64,000 nt of DNA from Streptomyces sp. NBC_00353 (GCF_036108815.1 NZ_CP107985.1:620001-684000), one strand, 5' to 3'; shown: positions 51,874 through 61,770, counted from the stretch's first letter. Notes: generated by a model from the sequence alone, not told the origin. Made by a program: numbers and translations.

Positions 51874-53463
51874 TCAACCCGGGACCGAGCAGTCCAGGAT
51901 TCGCCCGTCCACCGTCCCCACGACCAGCCGCTGTTGCTCCGCCCGGTACGCGGCGGACACCGGCGTGACCGGGTAGCCGTGCGCGCGCAGGGTGTGCCGG
52001 GCTCGCACCTCGCCCGTCGCCGCGTCCAGTGTCTCCACCTCACCGGTGAGATACACGACGTACACCCTCCGCTCGTCGCCGTCGAGATCGGCGAGCGGTT
52101 TGTCGGTGCCGTACACCCAGCGTGCCTCTCCGTCCGGCAGCCGGCGGCTCACGACGTACGTGCCCTCGCGGGCTTCCACGTAGGTGGCGCCCTGTTCGTA
52201 CGACCGGCCCGCGTGGACGAGGGTGTGTGTCAGCTCGACGGCGGGGCCGTACCAGGGCTGGAGTGCGGACGCCGGGTCCCAGCGCAAGGGGAAGAGGGCG
52301 CGCAGAGTGGCGGGGCCGTGGGCGCCTGGAGGATCGATCGCGTGGATCCACGGCGCGTCGTCGTCCGGGCCGGGGCCGTCCACATACAGCAGACGGGCGC
52401 TGTGTCTGACGCGCAGCGCCGGGGAGTTGGAGCGGCCGGGGACGAGGCCGAGACGTGCCGCCTCCTGGTGCGTGGGGGCGAGCAGCACCGCGGCGTGTGC
52501 GTCGCGCCCTTGCGGGCGCAGGGCAAGCCAGCCTTCGTCCGCGGCGCACAGTGCGGGGACCGACGGCACATCCACGCAGTCCACCGCATCGCCGTCCGCC
52601 GTCGATATCCGCCGAACAGTGGTCGCGCGGTCAACCAGGCGACCCGTCACCTCGTCGCGCCGGTAGCCCCGGTACGTCACCCACGCCGACTCGTCGTCAG
52701 GGGCCGCCTCGACCCGGACGCTCCCCTCCCCGTCCGCAGGAAGAGCCCACCTCAGCGCGCCCGACGGATCCCAGCATTCGAGGTCCGTGTGCCAGCCGGT
52801 TGCGAGCACCCGGCCGTCGGCCAGCACCGCCAGGTCCCGCACCTCCGCCCGCCGCCGCCACCGGCCCTCTGTCAGCCGCGCGAGGGTGTTCTCCACACGC
52901 GGGTCGTAAAGGAGCCCGCTCTCGACCATCGGATGGCGTGTGTCGTCGGGGTCGACCAGACCGGCCGGAGCAGACAGCCAGTCGTCCACCGCGACGGCCA
53001 GCTCGAAACCCTTGCGGAAGCCGCCGTCCTTGTCCTCGGGGGAGAGCAGCATCGCGAGCCTGCCGTCCTCCAGCCAGCGCAGGTGGCGCACTTGGCGGCT
53101 CTTGCTCAGCAGGTTCGTCACGCGCCCGGTCTCCAGGTGCAGCAGGAGCAGCTCACCCTGAAAGTCCCACGAGCCGTCGTAGCGGCCGGTGCCGACGGCG
53201 ACGAGCGGCAGCTCGGGGTGAGGCTCGATGGCACATACGGAGTAGCGGGAGGCGACGACGTGGCGCGGACGGAGGGTGCCAGCCTCGTACACGCCGATCC
53301 GGTAGCCGAGCCAGTGGCCCGTACCACGCCACATGACGTGCCCGAGGTCACCGGCCGCGATGACACAGCCGTGACGCTCGTCGGTCACCGCCCACACGGG
53401 CCGGCCGATCTCGGCGAACGGCTGGTCCCCGAGTATCCGGCAGACGGTCAGCTCATCCGGCAC
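51874..53463 (-). CDS. beta-propeller-like protein
   Basis: 529 residues with repeated short beta-rich units: RPVWAVTDERHGCVIAAGD, PLVAVGTGRYDGSWDF, DLAVLADGRVLATGWHTDLECWD and VGTVDGRILDC. The spacing suggests a WD40/PQQ-like propeller. No signal peptide, so probably cytoplasmic. The function is unknown. ATG at 53463. It is a single gene with no clear operon partner. Confidence 0.7.
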   Translation of the reverse strand: MPDELTVCRILGDQPFAEIGRPVWAVTDERHGCVIAAGDLGHVMWRGTGHWLGYRIGVYEAGTLRPRHVVASRYSVCAIEPHPELPLVAVGTGRYDGSWDFQGELLLLHLETGRVTNLLSKSRQVRHLRWLEDGRLAMLLSPEDKDGGFRKGFELAVAVDDWLSAPAGLVDPDDTRHPMVESGLLYDPRVENTLARLTEGRWRRRAEVRDLAVLADGRVLATGWHTDLECWDPSGALRWALPADGEGSVRVEAAPDDESAWVTYRGYRRDEVTGRLVDRATTVRRISTADGDAVDCVDVPSVPALCAADEGWLALRPQGRDAHAAVLLAPTHQEAARLGLVPGRSNSPALRVRHSARLLYVDGPGPDDDAPWIHAIDPPGAHGPATLRALFPLRWDPASALQPWYGPAVELTHTLVHAGRSYEQGATYVEAREGTYVVSRRLPDGEARWVYGTDKPLADLDGDERRVYVVYLTGEVETLDAATGEVRARHTLRAHGYPVTPVSAAYRAEQQRLVVGTVDGRILDCSVPG

Positions 53464-53549
53464 GACAATCTCCCCCCAGGTGGCGCACAGTCTGCCAGGC
53501 CCGGCGCTTTCCTGCGGTCTTCCGAGGGAATCGGCTCATCCATGTACGT

Positions 53550-53600
53550 GGTGCGCACCTGCCGGTGGTGCGGATGTCGTGGATCTCGATGGTGCGCACC
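53550..53600. promoter_or_regulatory. two copies of a 10-bp palindrome upstream of the propeller gene
   Basis: The perfect palindrome GGTGCGCACC occurs at 53550-53559 and again at 53591-53600, 41 bases apart, close to four helical turns. The pair lies about 90-140 bases upstream of the leftward propeller gene. It could bind a dimeric regulator on one DNA face. It could also be chance in GC-rich DNA. Confidence 0.35.
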
Positions 53601-53666
53601 GACTCTTCGCCATCGCCGTCCCTGACGGCGCTGGTGCTGGCCGCGTAGGCCGCGCGGGCCCGCCCC

Positions 53667-53891
53667 TCAGCGGGCCGCCCACAAGCGGGACCGCGCAGCA
53701 CTCAAGGAGGCGCTGCGCTCGATACCGGTTGAGTACGTCGCGTCCTCGCAGTCCCAGATGTCAGCCCATGCGGCCTGTCCCGCAACCGGGTTTGCAGTGA
53801 TCGGCATACCGGCCGTGCCGTCGCCAGTAAGGCCACAGCCCACGACCGGCAGGGCCGGGACGGGCGAGAGGCTGCCGCTGGTGCCGGCCAT
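53667..53891 (-). pseudogene. truncated phage-structure-like fragment
   Basis: ATG at 53891, MAGTSGSLSPVPALPVVGCG, then WADIWDCEDATYSTGIERSASLSAAR and a stop. The first ~55 residues look like the start of a phage or tail-like structural protein; the end reads into foreign DNA. It overlaps the stop of the upstream fragment (TGATG), as adjacent phage genes do. Confidence 0.4.
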
Positions 53892-54136
53892 CAGTCGGAC
53901 ACCTTCTTGAAGCGGAAGTTCAAGGCCCAGACGGCCTCGGCGGTCGTGGTTCCGCTGTCGACGTGTTTCAGCGCCTCGACTCGAATCGTTGCGGGCCCCG
54001 CCACCTGGTAGAGCGCCGCTGCCGAGGTGTTGCCGTGGAGGGTGTGTGTGATGCCGTCGGCGGGCGTGGCAGCGAAGAGGAGGATGCTCCGCGTACTGAG
54101 CGGAACGGCTGCGTTGGTGGTGACGTCGAAGAGCCG
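53891..54136 (-). pseudogene. phage-structure-like fragment (3' end only)
   Basis: Leftward frame without a start: DVTTNAAVPLSTRSILLFAA, YQVAGPATIRVEALKHVDSGTTTAEAVWALNFRFKKVSD. It ends with a TGA that overlaps the next start. At about 54,136 the coding character switches to a fragment on the other strand, marking a junction. The phage origin is inference from pair layout and style. Confidence 0.35.
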
Positions 54137-54420
54137 GGCTCCCCGCCCCCTTCGTCGCCCTCGCCGACCTGGCGGGCGAGCCCACCATCGAGCGGGCGCA
54201 GGCCCTCGGCCGTGCGCTCAACGCGGTGCCCGACCTGCAGGCCTGGCTCCGTGAGCAGAGGCAGCTCACCGTCCGCGCTCTCCTTGACGGCCCGCTCACC
54301 AAGGAGGATCTGGACCCGCGCCTGGAAATCAGCCCGCAACGGGTCGCCGAGGCTCTGGTCCCGGACCGATCCGGTCCGAGCTCAGAGCCCCTCGTCGGCC
54401 GGTGGTGGCACGGTGACGAC
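54137..54420 (+). pseudogene. orphan coding fragment
   Basis: Rightward frame LADLAGEPTIERAQALGRALN, LQAWLREQRQLTVRALLDGPL, DLDPRLEISPQRVAEAL. It has good coding style and no start. It runs into the 3' end of the universal stress protein gene. I do not recognise it. Confidence 0.35.
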
Positions 54421-55260
54421 AGGGCAGACGGCCCTGTGCAGCAGACCATGCGGAACGGAGCCCAACCGCATGCCGGTGAAGCCCTCCCGGCCGCGGCGCC
54501 CGACGACCACGGCGAGCGCATGCTCGGCGGCCTCGGCCAGTACCTCAACAGGATGTCCCGGCAACACGGCATGGCTCAGCGGAACATCCCGATAGGCGCG
54601 GGACCGCCCCGCCGTGGCTTCGTGCAGTTGCCTGTGGCACGACTCGAGCGCTGCCTGCTCATCGAGAAAGCCCAGTAGAGGCCGCTGCCACACCCACACG
54701 GCACGCACGGAGGCACCACGCAAGGCGGCGGCCTCCAAGGCGTGTTCCAACGCGGCATCGGCCGACCGGCTGCCGTCCACCCCCACCACCAGGTACGGCG
54801 GCTCCTCCACGTCGCGCTCGGCTTCCGGCACGACGACCACCGGACAGGCGGCGTGCGCGCTCACCGGGACCGCCGTGGAAGCAGCATTGAGCACTTCCGC
54901 CAGTCGGCCAAGCCGACGCGAGCCGAGGACCACCAGCCGCGCGTGCGCGGAGTGCCGTACCAAGGCCTGGGCCGGATCGGCTTCCGTGATGAAAGTCGTC
55001 ACCTCAAGGCCGGGTTGCCGCTCATGGGCACGGACGATCGCCTTGTCGAGCGCCTCGTCCCCCAGCTGACGCAAGGCCTTGTGGTGCGCGGTCTCCTCGA
55101 CGCCGCGTACACGGTGAGTCACCGGCAGGACTGCGTTAGTCAGCTGGAGGGGCGCTCCACGGCGGGCGGCTTCGTCGGCTGCCCAGGCCAGGGCCGCATT
55201 CGCCGGTTCCACGGGGTCGACGCCGAACATGATCGGGAGTACTTCACTGGCAGATGTCAT
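54382..55260 (-). CDS. universal stress protein, two UspA domains
   Basis: 292 residues: two Usp domains of about 140 residues each. The nucleotide-binding pattern (G-x2-G-x9-[ST]) is visible as GSRRLGRLAEVLNAASTA in the first and GRRGREGFTGMRLGSVP in the second. Usp tandem proteins bind ATP and are expressed under dormancy or hypoxia in actinomycetes. ATG at 55260 preceded by GGAGGAG, chosen over an in-frame start at 55338. Confidence 0.92.
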   Translation of the reverse strand: MTSASEVLPIMFGVDPVEPANAALAWAADEAARRGAPLQLTNAVLPVTHRVRGVEETAHHKALRQLGDEALDKAIVRAHERQPGLEVTTFITEADPAQALVRHSAHARLVVLGSRRLGRLAEVLNAASTAVPVSAHAACPVVVVPEAERDVEEPPYLVVGVDGSRSADAALEHALEAAALRGASVRAVWVWQRPLLGFLDEQAALESCHRQLHEATAGRSRAYRDVPLSHAVLPGHPVEVLAEAAEHALAVVVGRRGREGFTGMRLGSVPHGLLHRAVCPVVTVPPPADEGL

Positions 55261-55639
55261 GACTCCTCCACTGATCTGCCTGCGCGTGGCAGCAGCCGTC
55301 GGCTGCAGCAGGAGCTCATACCTGCACCGTACGCACATGGACGCCGAGGCAGCAGGACCGAGTGGTCCCCATTCAGGGAGCCGTTGGTCCGGAGGAGACG
55401 ACAGGTTTCCTCGCTCACGGCCGGGTCACTCAGCAGGGCTGCGCGAAACCGGCCGGGCCTGCCCGGCTGCTATGGCGACCGCCGCCCGGAGCAGGGGCTC
55501 GGTCTCCAGCACCGAGCACAGGAATGGCACGTAGAGGGCCACCGCAGCAAGGCGTGCGGATGCCAGTACGGACAGTGGCAGGACCGGCGGATAATGTCGT
55601 AGCCGCGGCGCCCTCCTCGACCGCCACCACCAGCGTCGA
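55261..55639. other. 379-bp region without a supported gene
   Basis: Between the divergent stress-protein gene and the truncated IS110-like gene. Overlapping short frames on both strands lack similarity I can name. The promoter of the stress-protein gene must lie at the left end. Confidence 0.35.
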
Positions 55640-56763
55640 CACTCGTCGTCGGTGAGCACAAACGCCTACCCAACACCGAACCCAAGCTCCGCGAACTGTT
55701 CGCGAAACTCCAGGCCAAGCACGGAACGGTGCTGGTCGTAGTCGATCAGCCGGCCTCGATCGGTGCCCTGCCGCTCGCGGTCGCAAGGGACATGGGCTGC
55801 CCGGTCGCCTATCTGCCGGGGCTGACGATGCGGCGGATCGCCGACCTCTATCCAGGTGAGGCCAAGACGGACGCGAGAGACGCGTTCATCATCGCGGACG
55901 CGGCCCGCGCGATGCCTCACACCCTGCGGGCCATCGACGGCGAGGACGAGACAATCGCCGCGCTGGAGATGATCGTCGGGTTCGACGACGACCTGGCCGG
56001 CGAAGCCACCAGAGTTGCCAACCGGCTCCACGGCCTGCTGACCCAAATCCACCCCTCGCTGGAGCGGGTGCTGGGGCCGCGGTTGCAGCACCCGGCGGTG
56101 CTGGCCTTGCTGGAGCGGTTCGGGTCACCGGCTCAGATCCGCAAGGCCGGACGGCGGCGGCTGGTCACGCTGTTACGGCCGAAGGTCCCGAGGATGGCCG
56201 AGCGACTGGTCGAGGACATCTTCACCGCCCTGGACGAGCAGACCGTCACCGTTCCGGGGACCGAGGCAGCCGCGCTGATCGTCCCGAGCCTGGCCACATC
56301 CCTGGCCGCAGTCCTTGACCAGCGCAAACTCCTGACCGGGCGGATCGAGGAACTCTTGGAGGCTCACCCTCTTTCGAAGGTCCTGACGTCCATGCCGGGA
56401 ATCGGCGTCAGGACCGGAGCCAGGTTCCTCATCGAGGTCGGTGACGCCAGCACCTTCCCGACCGCAGGCCACCTCGCCGCCTACGCAGGACTCGCCCCAG
56501 CCACCCGCAGTTCCGGGTCGTCGATCCGCAGCGAACAACCCTCCCGGAGAGGAAACAAGCAGATCAAGCGGGCTTTCTTCCTCTCCGCGTTCGCAGCCCT
56601 GGGCGACCCCGCATCACGGGCCTACTACGACAAGAAGATCGCCCAGGGCAAGCACCACACCCAGGCCTTGCTCTGCCTCGCCAGACGACGGGCCGACGTC
56701 CTGTTCGCGATGCTCCGTGACGGAACCGTCTACGAACCGCAGCCGGCCGCAGTCATCACCTGA
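55640..56763 (+). mobile_element. IS110-family transposase, 5'-truncated
   Basis: Frame of about 370 residues with the IS110/IS116 pattern: GEAKTDARDAFIIADAARA, FDDDLAGEATRVANRLHGLL, and C-terminal LTSMPGIGVRTGARFLIEVGD, LAAYAGLAPATRSSGSSIR, NKQIKRAFFLSAFA. The first part, including the N-terminal catalytic Asp of the DEDD site (normally within the first 20-30 residues), is missing or out of frame: the sequence starts near KRLPNTEPKLRELFAKLQ. Probably inactive. The stop overlaps the converging gene by 8 bases. Confidence 0.82.
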
Positions 56764-57241
56764 CCTGCGGGTCTGCAAGGAGAACGACTCGATCGGCCTC
56801 GACATCGAAGCCGAGCACCGGATCGCCATAGCAGCCTTCCGGGTCCATCAGCACGGGTTTGCCCAGCCGCCGCCCGATCTCCCGAAGGAAGCCACAGAAC
56901 ACATCAAGTCGATCCTGGCCCTGCAACTCCCGCAGGTCGACGTCGAAGTCGACTTCATCGTCGGAATGAAAACGGAAGATCGCCAACACATCGGCAGTCG
57001 GCCAGACCCGCAGGTCCGGGCACTCGGCATCCGCCGGGCGGGACAGCACAGCCTCCGCCCGAGGCACCGGAAGCACTGTCTCTCCCTCGGAGTACTGGCA
57101 CTTCCATTCCTTCTCTGCGACAAGATCGAGGACCGCCTGCCAGTCCTCCACCGAGGCATCCGGGACGCGCACGTCTGGCAGCGACCCCATCAAGTCCGGG
57201 TCGAAGAAGGAACTCACGTCATCCCACAGCAGATCAGCCAC
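56756..57241 (-). CDS. hypothetical acidic protein
   Basis: About 161 residues from the GTG at 57241 (VADLLWDDVSSFFDPDLMG). It shows VRVPDASVEDWQAVLDLVAEKEWKCQYSEG, LRVWPTADVLAIFRFHSDDEVDFDVDLREL and ILVTDPEG-like end GKPVLMDPEGCYGDPVLGFD. The last part resembles immunity-type or SMI1-like small proteins of Streptomyces but I cannot assign a family. The start is uncertain; longer frames upstream look non-coding. Confidence 0.6.
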   Translation of the reverse strand: MADLLWDDVSSFFDPDLMGSLPDVRVPDASVEDWQAVLDLVAEKEWKCQYSEGETVLPVPRAEAVLSRPADAECPDLRVWPTADVLAIFRFHSDDEVDFDVDLRELQGQDRLDVFCGFLREIGRRLGKPVLMDPEGCYGDPVLGFDVEADRVVLLADPQVR

Positions 57242-57377
57242 CCCGCCATGCTGCCCGGCTCGCCGACCCAACGCACCCCCGTTTCCCTTGACCAAAGAGA
57301 TAGGGGCACCCCCCACTTTCAGCTGCTGACGGACCGGGATACCCCACCTTTCCAGGACCGCCCGGGAGGCGCCTCGC

Positions 57378-57900
57378 ATGAGTGGCGTGCGCTTCGTCGC
57401 CGCCCCCGACCCCAACGACGGCGAGGGACTCGAGGCCCCCCTTATCGACGGTGGCGAGGACGCGGAGGCAGAAAAGACCGAGGAGCAGGTCGGCCTCCTC
57501 GGCGCGCTGTTCACGGGCGTGTGCGGGTCGGCCAGATGGCTCAGTGACCGCGCTGGCAAGAAGGCGCCTTGGGTGGCCCATGGGATCACGCTGTATGCGG
57601 CCATCCACTACGGCGGCTGGGCAGCCGTAGTGATCGTCGTGGCGTGGACAACAGCGGTCACCTTGTTCATCCCCCGCGAGTACCTCGAACACGTCGCCCG
57701 GAGGATCGAGCAGCGTGACGCCCCCGAGCCTGCCGAACCGGACGACGACCAGCCGCCCGCAGCCATCGACCAGAGCCTCGATCCGGAGAAGCTCACGTAC
57801 GCGCGGGTGGTGGAGGAGACATCGTCCGGCACGCTGATCGGCGGCGCGCTCGCGCTGCCATCGACCTACCGGGTGGGGTACGAGCAGAAGGCGACGCAGA
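57378..57900 (+). pseudogene. truncated plasmid/element-type membrane protein
   Basis: ATG at 57378, GGGAGG upstream. Residues about 40-110 include two membrane segments (SEGLLGALFTGVC-like and HGITLYAAIHYGGWAAVVIVVAWTTAVTLFI), then an acidic linker (EPAEPDDDQPPAA). After LTYARVVEE the sequence loses coding character and runs into the DUF4240 gene region. It resembles the transfer-associated membrane proteins of actinomycete integrative elements; the C terminus is lost. Confidence 0.5.
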
Positions 57901-57937
57901 AGGGCACTGTCAGAGCTTCATGGCACAGTCGCCCGCC

Positions 57938-58501
57938 ATGGACACCGACACGTTCTGGCGCCTCGTCGACACCGCGCGCGCCACTGACGCTCCGCTCCAC
58001 GAAGCCCTGTCCGACCTGCTGGCCGCGGGAGGTACCGAGGAGATTCTTGCCTTCCACGACCGCTTCGACAGGCTGGACACCGCAATAGACCGGTGGGACA
58101 TCTGGGCGGCCGGCTACCTCATCGGCGGAGGCTGCTCAGACGACCGGTTCATGGACTTCAAAGCCGGCCTGATCGCCCTGGGGCGGGCTTGGTACGAGCG
58201 TGCCGCCCACTGCCCCGACTCCCTGGCGGAACATCCCGACATCCGCCACGCGCTGGCCACCGGCGTCGAAGAAGCCGTGTTCTACGAGGAGATGGGATAC
58301 GTGGCGCCGGCAGTATACGGGCGCATCACCGGCGACGAAGACGGCTTCTACCCCGCCCTCGACCAGTACCGCGCCCAGCACGGCGAAGCCGACGGCCCGT
58401 CCCATGACATGGGCGAGGACTTCGACTTCGACGACGCCCAGGAAATGCACCGGCGCCTGCCCCACCTGGCCGCCCTCTATCTCAAGGGAATACAGCAGTG
58501 A
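57938..58501 (+). CDS. DUF4240 protein
   Basis: 187 residues: MDTDTFWRLVDTARATDAPLHEAL at the start, HDRFDRLDTAIDRWDIWAAGYLIGGGCSDDRFMDFKAGLI, typical of DUF4240. Function unknown. I chose the ATG at 57938 over 57920 because it begins the conserved MDxxTFW block. Its stop overlaps the cbrC start (GTGA). Confidence 0.85.
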   Translation: MDTDTFWRLVDTARATDAPLHEALSDLLAAGGTEEILAFHDRFDRLDTAIDRWDIWAAGYLIGGGCSDDRFMDFKAGLIALGRAWYERAAHCPDSLAEHPDIRHALATGVEEAVFYEEMGYVAPAVYGRITGDEDGFYPALDQYRAQHGEADGPSHDMGEDFDFDDAQEMHRRLPHLAALYLKGIQQ

Positions 58502-59033
58502 GCAGCCAACTGCCCTTCTTCCGCTACCACCCCGAACCCGTCACGACCGGCGCGGTCACCGCGAGTGGCGAGGTATGCGTGTGCTGCGGCCAGGCCCGTG
58601 GGTGGATCTACACATAGCGAGCTTCTACACCCAACAGGACGTGCCGGGCCGGATCTGCCCGTGGTGCATCGCCGCCGGCGGTGCGGCCGGACGGTTCAAC
58701 GGCGAGTTCGCCGACGCCTACGGCCTCGACGGGGTGTCGTGGGAAGTCCTGCAGGAAGTCACCCGCCGCACCCCCAGCTTCCATGCCTGGCAAGACCCCC
58801 GCTGGCTCATCCACTGCCAGGACGCAGCCGCGTACGTGGGCGAGGTCGGCTACACCAAACTCGCCGCACACCCCGAAGCCCTCGAACAACTCCGCACCGA
58901 GATGCGCCTGGACGGCTGGCACGACGCCCAGCAACGTGAGCGGTTCCTGCAAAGCCTCGGCCACGGCGCCACTGCCATGCTCTTCAAGTGCACCGTGTGC
59001 GGCACCCACCTCGCCTACACCGACGCCTCCTGA
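58498..59033 (+). pseudogene. cbrC: CbrC-family protein, frameshifted
   Basis: GTG at 58498 starts LPFFRYHPEPVTTGAVTASGEVCVCCGQARGWIYT, which ends in a stop at 58,616. In the next frame the protein continues IASFYTQQDVPGRICPWCIAAG, DPRWLIHCQDAAAYVGEVGYT, TAMLFKCTVCGTHLAYTD. Together this is a full CbrC (UPF0167) protein with its three CxxC pairs. One indel near 58,612 disrupts it. It may be a sequencing error. Confidence 0.78.
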
Positions 59034-59229
59034 AAGGCCGCCCTCAGATCGCTCGGGAATCTGCACTACGCCGACCAGCCAGTCGTAATCCAAACGCCAC
59101 CGTGATCAGGTCACCACAACGACACCACCGACCACATCACACCAGACCAGACCTCACATGCCGGTCCGGTGACATCGCATGCTCACTGGCGACAGCCACA
59201 CACAGATTCGCAGCAGTTGTAGTGCTCCT

Positions 59230-60159
59230 GATACTCGGCGAGGACCTGTCGAGCGTGGGCCCTCGTTCATGATCAGGATATGGTCGAGGGCCTCGCGCCG
59301 GATCGTGCCGATTACTCGCTCGCAGTGGGCATTCATGCGCGGCGCCCGAGGTGCGCTGAGCAGTACCTCGGTGTCCTGGGCTTCGAAGACGGCGTCGAAC
59401 GGGTCGGTGTACTTGCTGTCGCGGTCGCGAAGAACGAAGCGCAGCGACTCGACGCGGGTGCCGAGGTCGGCGGCGAGATTGCGGGCCTGCTGGGTCGCCC
59501 ACTGCGCGGTGGGGTGGGCAGTGACGCCGGTGATGTGGAGCCTGCGGGTGCCGTGCTCAAGGAACGCCAGCGCGTACAGCCGCCTGCCGGTCACGGTGTC
59601 CACGTGGAAGAAGTCCGCCGCGATGATCCCCTCGGCCTGGGTGGAGAGGAACTCGCGCCAGCTCGGGCCGGTACGGCGCGGGGCCGGGCCGATGCCGGCC
59701 GCGTGCAGGATCTCCCACACCGTGGACGGCGCGCTTGGATGCCCCAGCCGGGCCAGTTCACCCTGGATCCGCCGGTGGCCCCACCGCGGGTTCTCCTGCG
59801 CCAGACGCAGAACCAGCTTCTCGAGCGCGGTGGCCGTGGGAGCGCGCCCGGGTGCGTCGGCGTCTGTCGGAGTAGTCCCACTTGCCGGCGATCAGCCCGC
59901 GGTGCCAGGCCAGCAGCGCCCCCGGCGTGACCGGGAAGACACCGCTCCAGCGGCGGCGCGGTATCAGCGACGACAACGCGGCCAGCCAGAACCGGTCTGC
60001 GGGCTCGTAGCGGACCGGACCGCTGAGCTGTCGTCGCAGCACCGCGTTCTCGTGCCGCAGCACCAGCAGTTCGGCGTCCTTGACCGTGTCCCGGCGCAGC
60101 AGCACCGCAGGCACGGACAGCAACGCCCGGGTGGCCCGGTACAGGATCGAGATGATCAC
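59230..60159 (-). mobile_element. integrase-core transposase, multiply frameshifted
   Basis: GTG at 60159 (VIISILYRATRALLSVPAVLLRR), then LLVLRHENAVLRRQLSGPVRYEPADRFWLAALS and IPRRRWSGVFPVTPGALLAWHRGLIAGKWDY. After a frame change the core follows: WEILHAAGIGPAPRRTGPSWREFL, IIAADFFHVDTVTGRRLYALAFLEHGTR, RFVLRDRDSKYTDPFDAVF, with Asp residues fitting DDE, then NAHCERVIGTIRREALDHILIMNE. A further shift gives HARQVLAEYQEHYN. At least three indels are present, and the C-terminal end is missing. Confidence 0.8.
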
Positions 60160-60350
60160 GGGGTGCAGCGGGCCTTGCACGCGGGCTCCCACCAGCAGCG
60201 ATGACTTTGCGAGCCCCACAGGTACCGCGTCGAGTTGGGACCTCTCCGCCGACTCCTCCCTGCCGGTGACGGACCCGCACGTGCCCGGGCACTCCCACGA
60301 TCACGTTCGCAAGATCGGCAAGGAGAACCTCTGCTCGTGACCGTCGCCCT

Positions 60351-60594
60351 TGATGTGGGAGGCCCGGGCGGTGGCGGGCCGGGGCGAGGAACTCCTCGCC
60401 TGGGCCTGCGCGCCGGAGCTGCCCGCCCCGCCCCTGTGCCGCGAAACCTTCCGGGCCCCGCGAGACTGGGTGCTGGTCATCACATGGTGGGACCCTCGTA
60501 CGACACCGAACTGGCCGAACTCCCCGAGTCTGACAGGGGGTTGGTCACTCCGGCGGTGTATCAGTGGCGGTTCGAGTCGGTGGCGACGGCCTGA
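60351..60594 (+). pseudogene. frameshifted short hypothetical protein
   Basis: ATG at 60351 (MWEARAVAGRGEELLAWACAPELPAPPLCRETF, DWVLVITWWDP), then near 60,495 the frame shifts to YDTELAELPESDRGLVTPAVYQWRFESVATA. The joined sequence, about 80 residues, is a small conserved-looking Streptomyces protein of unknown function. Its 3' end overlaps the converging membrane protein gene by about 50 bases. Confidence 0.5.
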
Positions 60595-61084
60595 CCGGGG
60601 AGTACGAGAGCTCCCACGGACTGCCCGGGACGTGCCCCCGCCACAACAGCACGGCGTTCTTCTTCTCCCAGCGCGCTGCGATGCCGGCCCGGATCAGCCA
60701 GTCCAGGGACACCCACAGGGGGGTCAGGGACAGCCAGGGGCTCAAAGTCAGTCCCGCGACCAGTGCCGCCACCAGCAGCACGGAGAAGAAACCCTTGTCG
60801 ACGAGGTTGTGGCGCAGGGAGTAGTCGGCGGGTCGGGGGGGTTCGGGGTCGTCCAGCGGAACCGCTTCCTCGAAGGTGCGAACCACACTGACCCACTTGA
60901 GCCGGGAAGCCTCGAGCATCCCGAAGAGCACGCCGCCGAGCATGGAGATGACCACGACCATCCACACCGCGTCGTCGACCACGGCAGGTATCCCGCGCAC
61001 GCCGAAGGCCACCGGCGCACCGACGACGCAGGCGCACACCGCCATCGCGACGCCCATCAGCTGATGGTGGACGTACCTGATCAC
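60545..61084 (-). CDS. small membrane protein
   Basis: 179 residues with about three to four hydrophobic segments: GVAMAVCACVVGAPVAFGV, AVWMVVVISMLGGVLFGML, FFSVLLVAALVAGLTLSPWLSL and LTPLWVSLDWLIRAG. The C-terminal 25 residues are soluble and basic. No family name. The start may be ATG 61084 or 61057. Confidence 0.65.
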   Translation of the reverse strand: MIRYVHHQLMGVAMAVCACVVGAPVAFGVRGIPAVVDDAVWMVVVISMLGGVLFGMLEASRLKWVSVVRTFEEAVPLDDPEPPRPADYSLRHNLVDKGFFSVLLVAALVAGLTLSPWLSLTPLWVSLDWLIRAGIAARWEKKNAVLLWRGHVPGSPWELSYSPVRPSPPTRTATDTPPE

Positions 61085-61240
61085 CGAGCCCCCGTACTCC
61101 CGACGCCGAGGGTCAGCCCACCCCCGACATCTCTGCCTCGCACCGCAGCCTCCGGTCCAGGCTCAGCATCCGTAGCGGTCCCGTGAGGGTCAGCCGCGCA
61201 GTGTGCCGTAGGTCCGCGCTGGACGCCGCCAACGCTAGTT
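61085..61240. other. intergenic region upstream of membrane protein gene
   Basis: No coding frame is supported. It probably contains the promoter of the leftward membrane protein gene. Confidence 0.3.
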
Positions 61241-61440
61241 TCAGCGGCCCGGTTCAACCACCCAGTAGCCTGAACGGTCGGTGAACGCCGAGAGATCTCC
61301 GTGGAAGCAGAAGGTCAGCAGGCCCGCCCCGCCCGGCGCCGGCTCCAGCCGCTGCTGGACGTCTACGAGCCCAGTTGGCCGGGGTTGGCTGTCGACCGCC
61401 GTCCAGCTCGGCATGCCGGGCTTCGGGCAGTCCAGAGGAA
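61241..61440 (-). pseudogene. short C-terminal fragment
   Basis: A leftward frame ending VPLDCPKPGMPSWTAVD, LVDVQQRLEPAPGGAGLLTF, FHGDLSAFTDRSGYWVVEPGR has coding style and a clean stop at 61,241. No start with a ribosome-binding site is evident, so it may be a fragment. Not recognised. Confidence 0.35.
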
Positions 61441-61494
61441 CCGATGAGGCGAGGAGACCAACGCCGTGAAATCAGGAGCAACCGAAGACGGAGA

Positions 61495-61770
61495 TCAAAA
61501 CGGAACCGACATCCCGGCCTCGCGCAACTTGGACAGAGCCGCGGACATGCACTGTTGCGCAGTCCTCCCATCAGCACGCATGCCATGTTCCAAGGGACCC
61601 CCACTGGCGGCGAACGTCCACGCCGGCGCGTTGTCAGCCACTCTCTCAGCGTCCACCCTGATCAAGGCATTCACGCCCTGCTCACCCAGCCATTCCAGGA
61701 TGAGTAGCGTCACGTCCTCGATGCCACGATCCTGGTCGGTCTTTGGCCAGCGGCCGCGATTTCCTGTCAT
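61495..61770 (-). CDS. hypothetical protein
   Basis: 91 residues from the ATG at 61770: MTGNRGRWPKTDQDRGIEDVT, ILEWLGEQGVNALIRVDAERVAD, APAWTFAASGGPLEHGM. The composition is coding-like. No family recognised. A longer frame to 61821 exists. Confidence 0.55.
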   Translation of the reverse strand: MTGNRGRWPKTDQDRGIEDVTLLILEWLGEQGVNALIRVDAERVADNAPAWTFAASGGPLEHGMRADGRTAQQCMSAALSKLREAGMSVPF

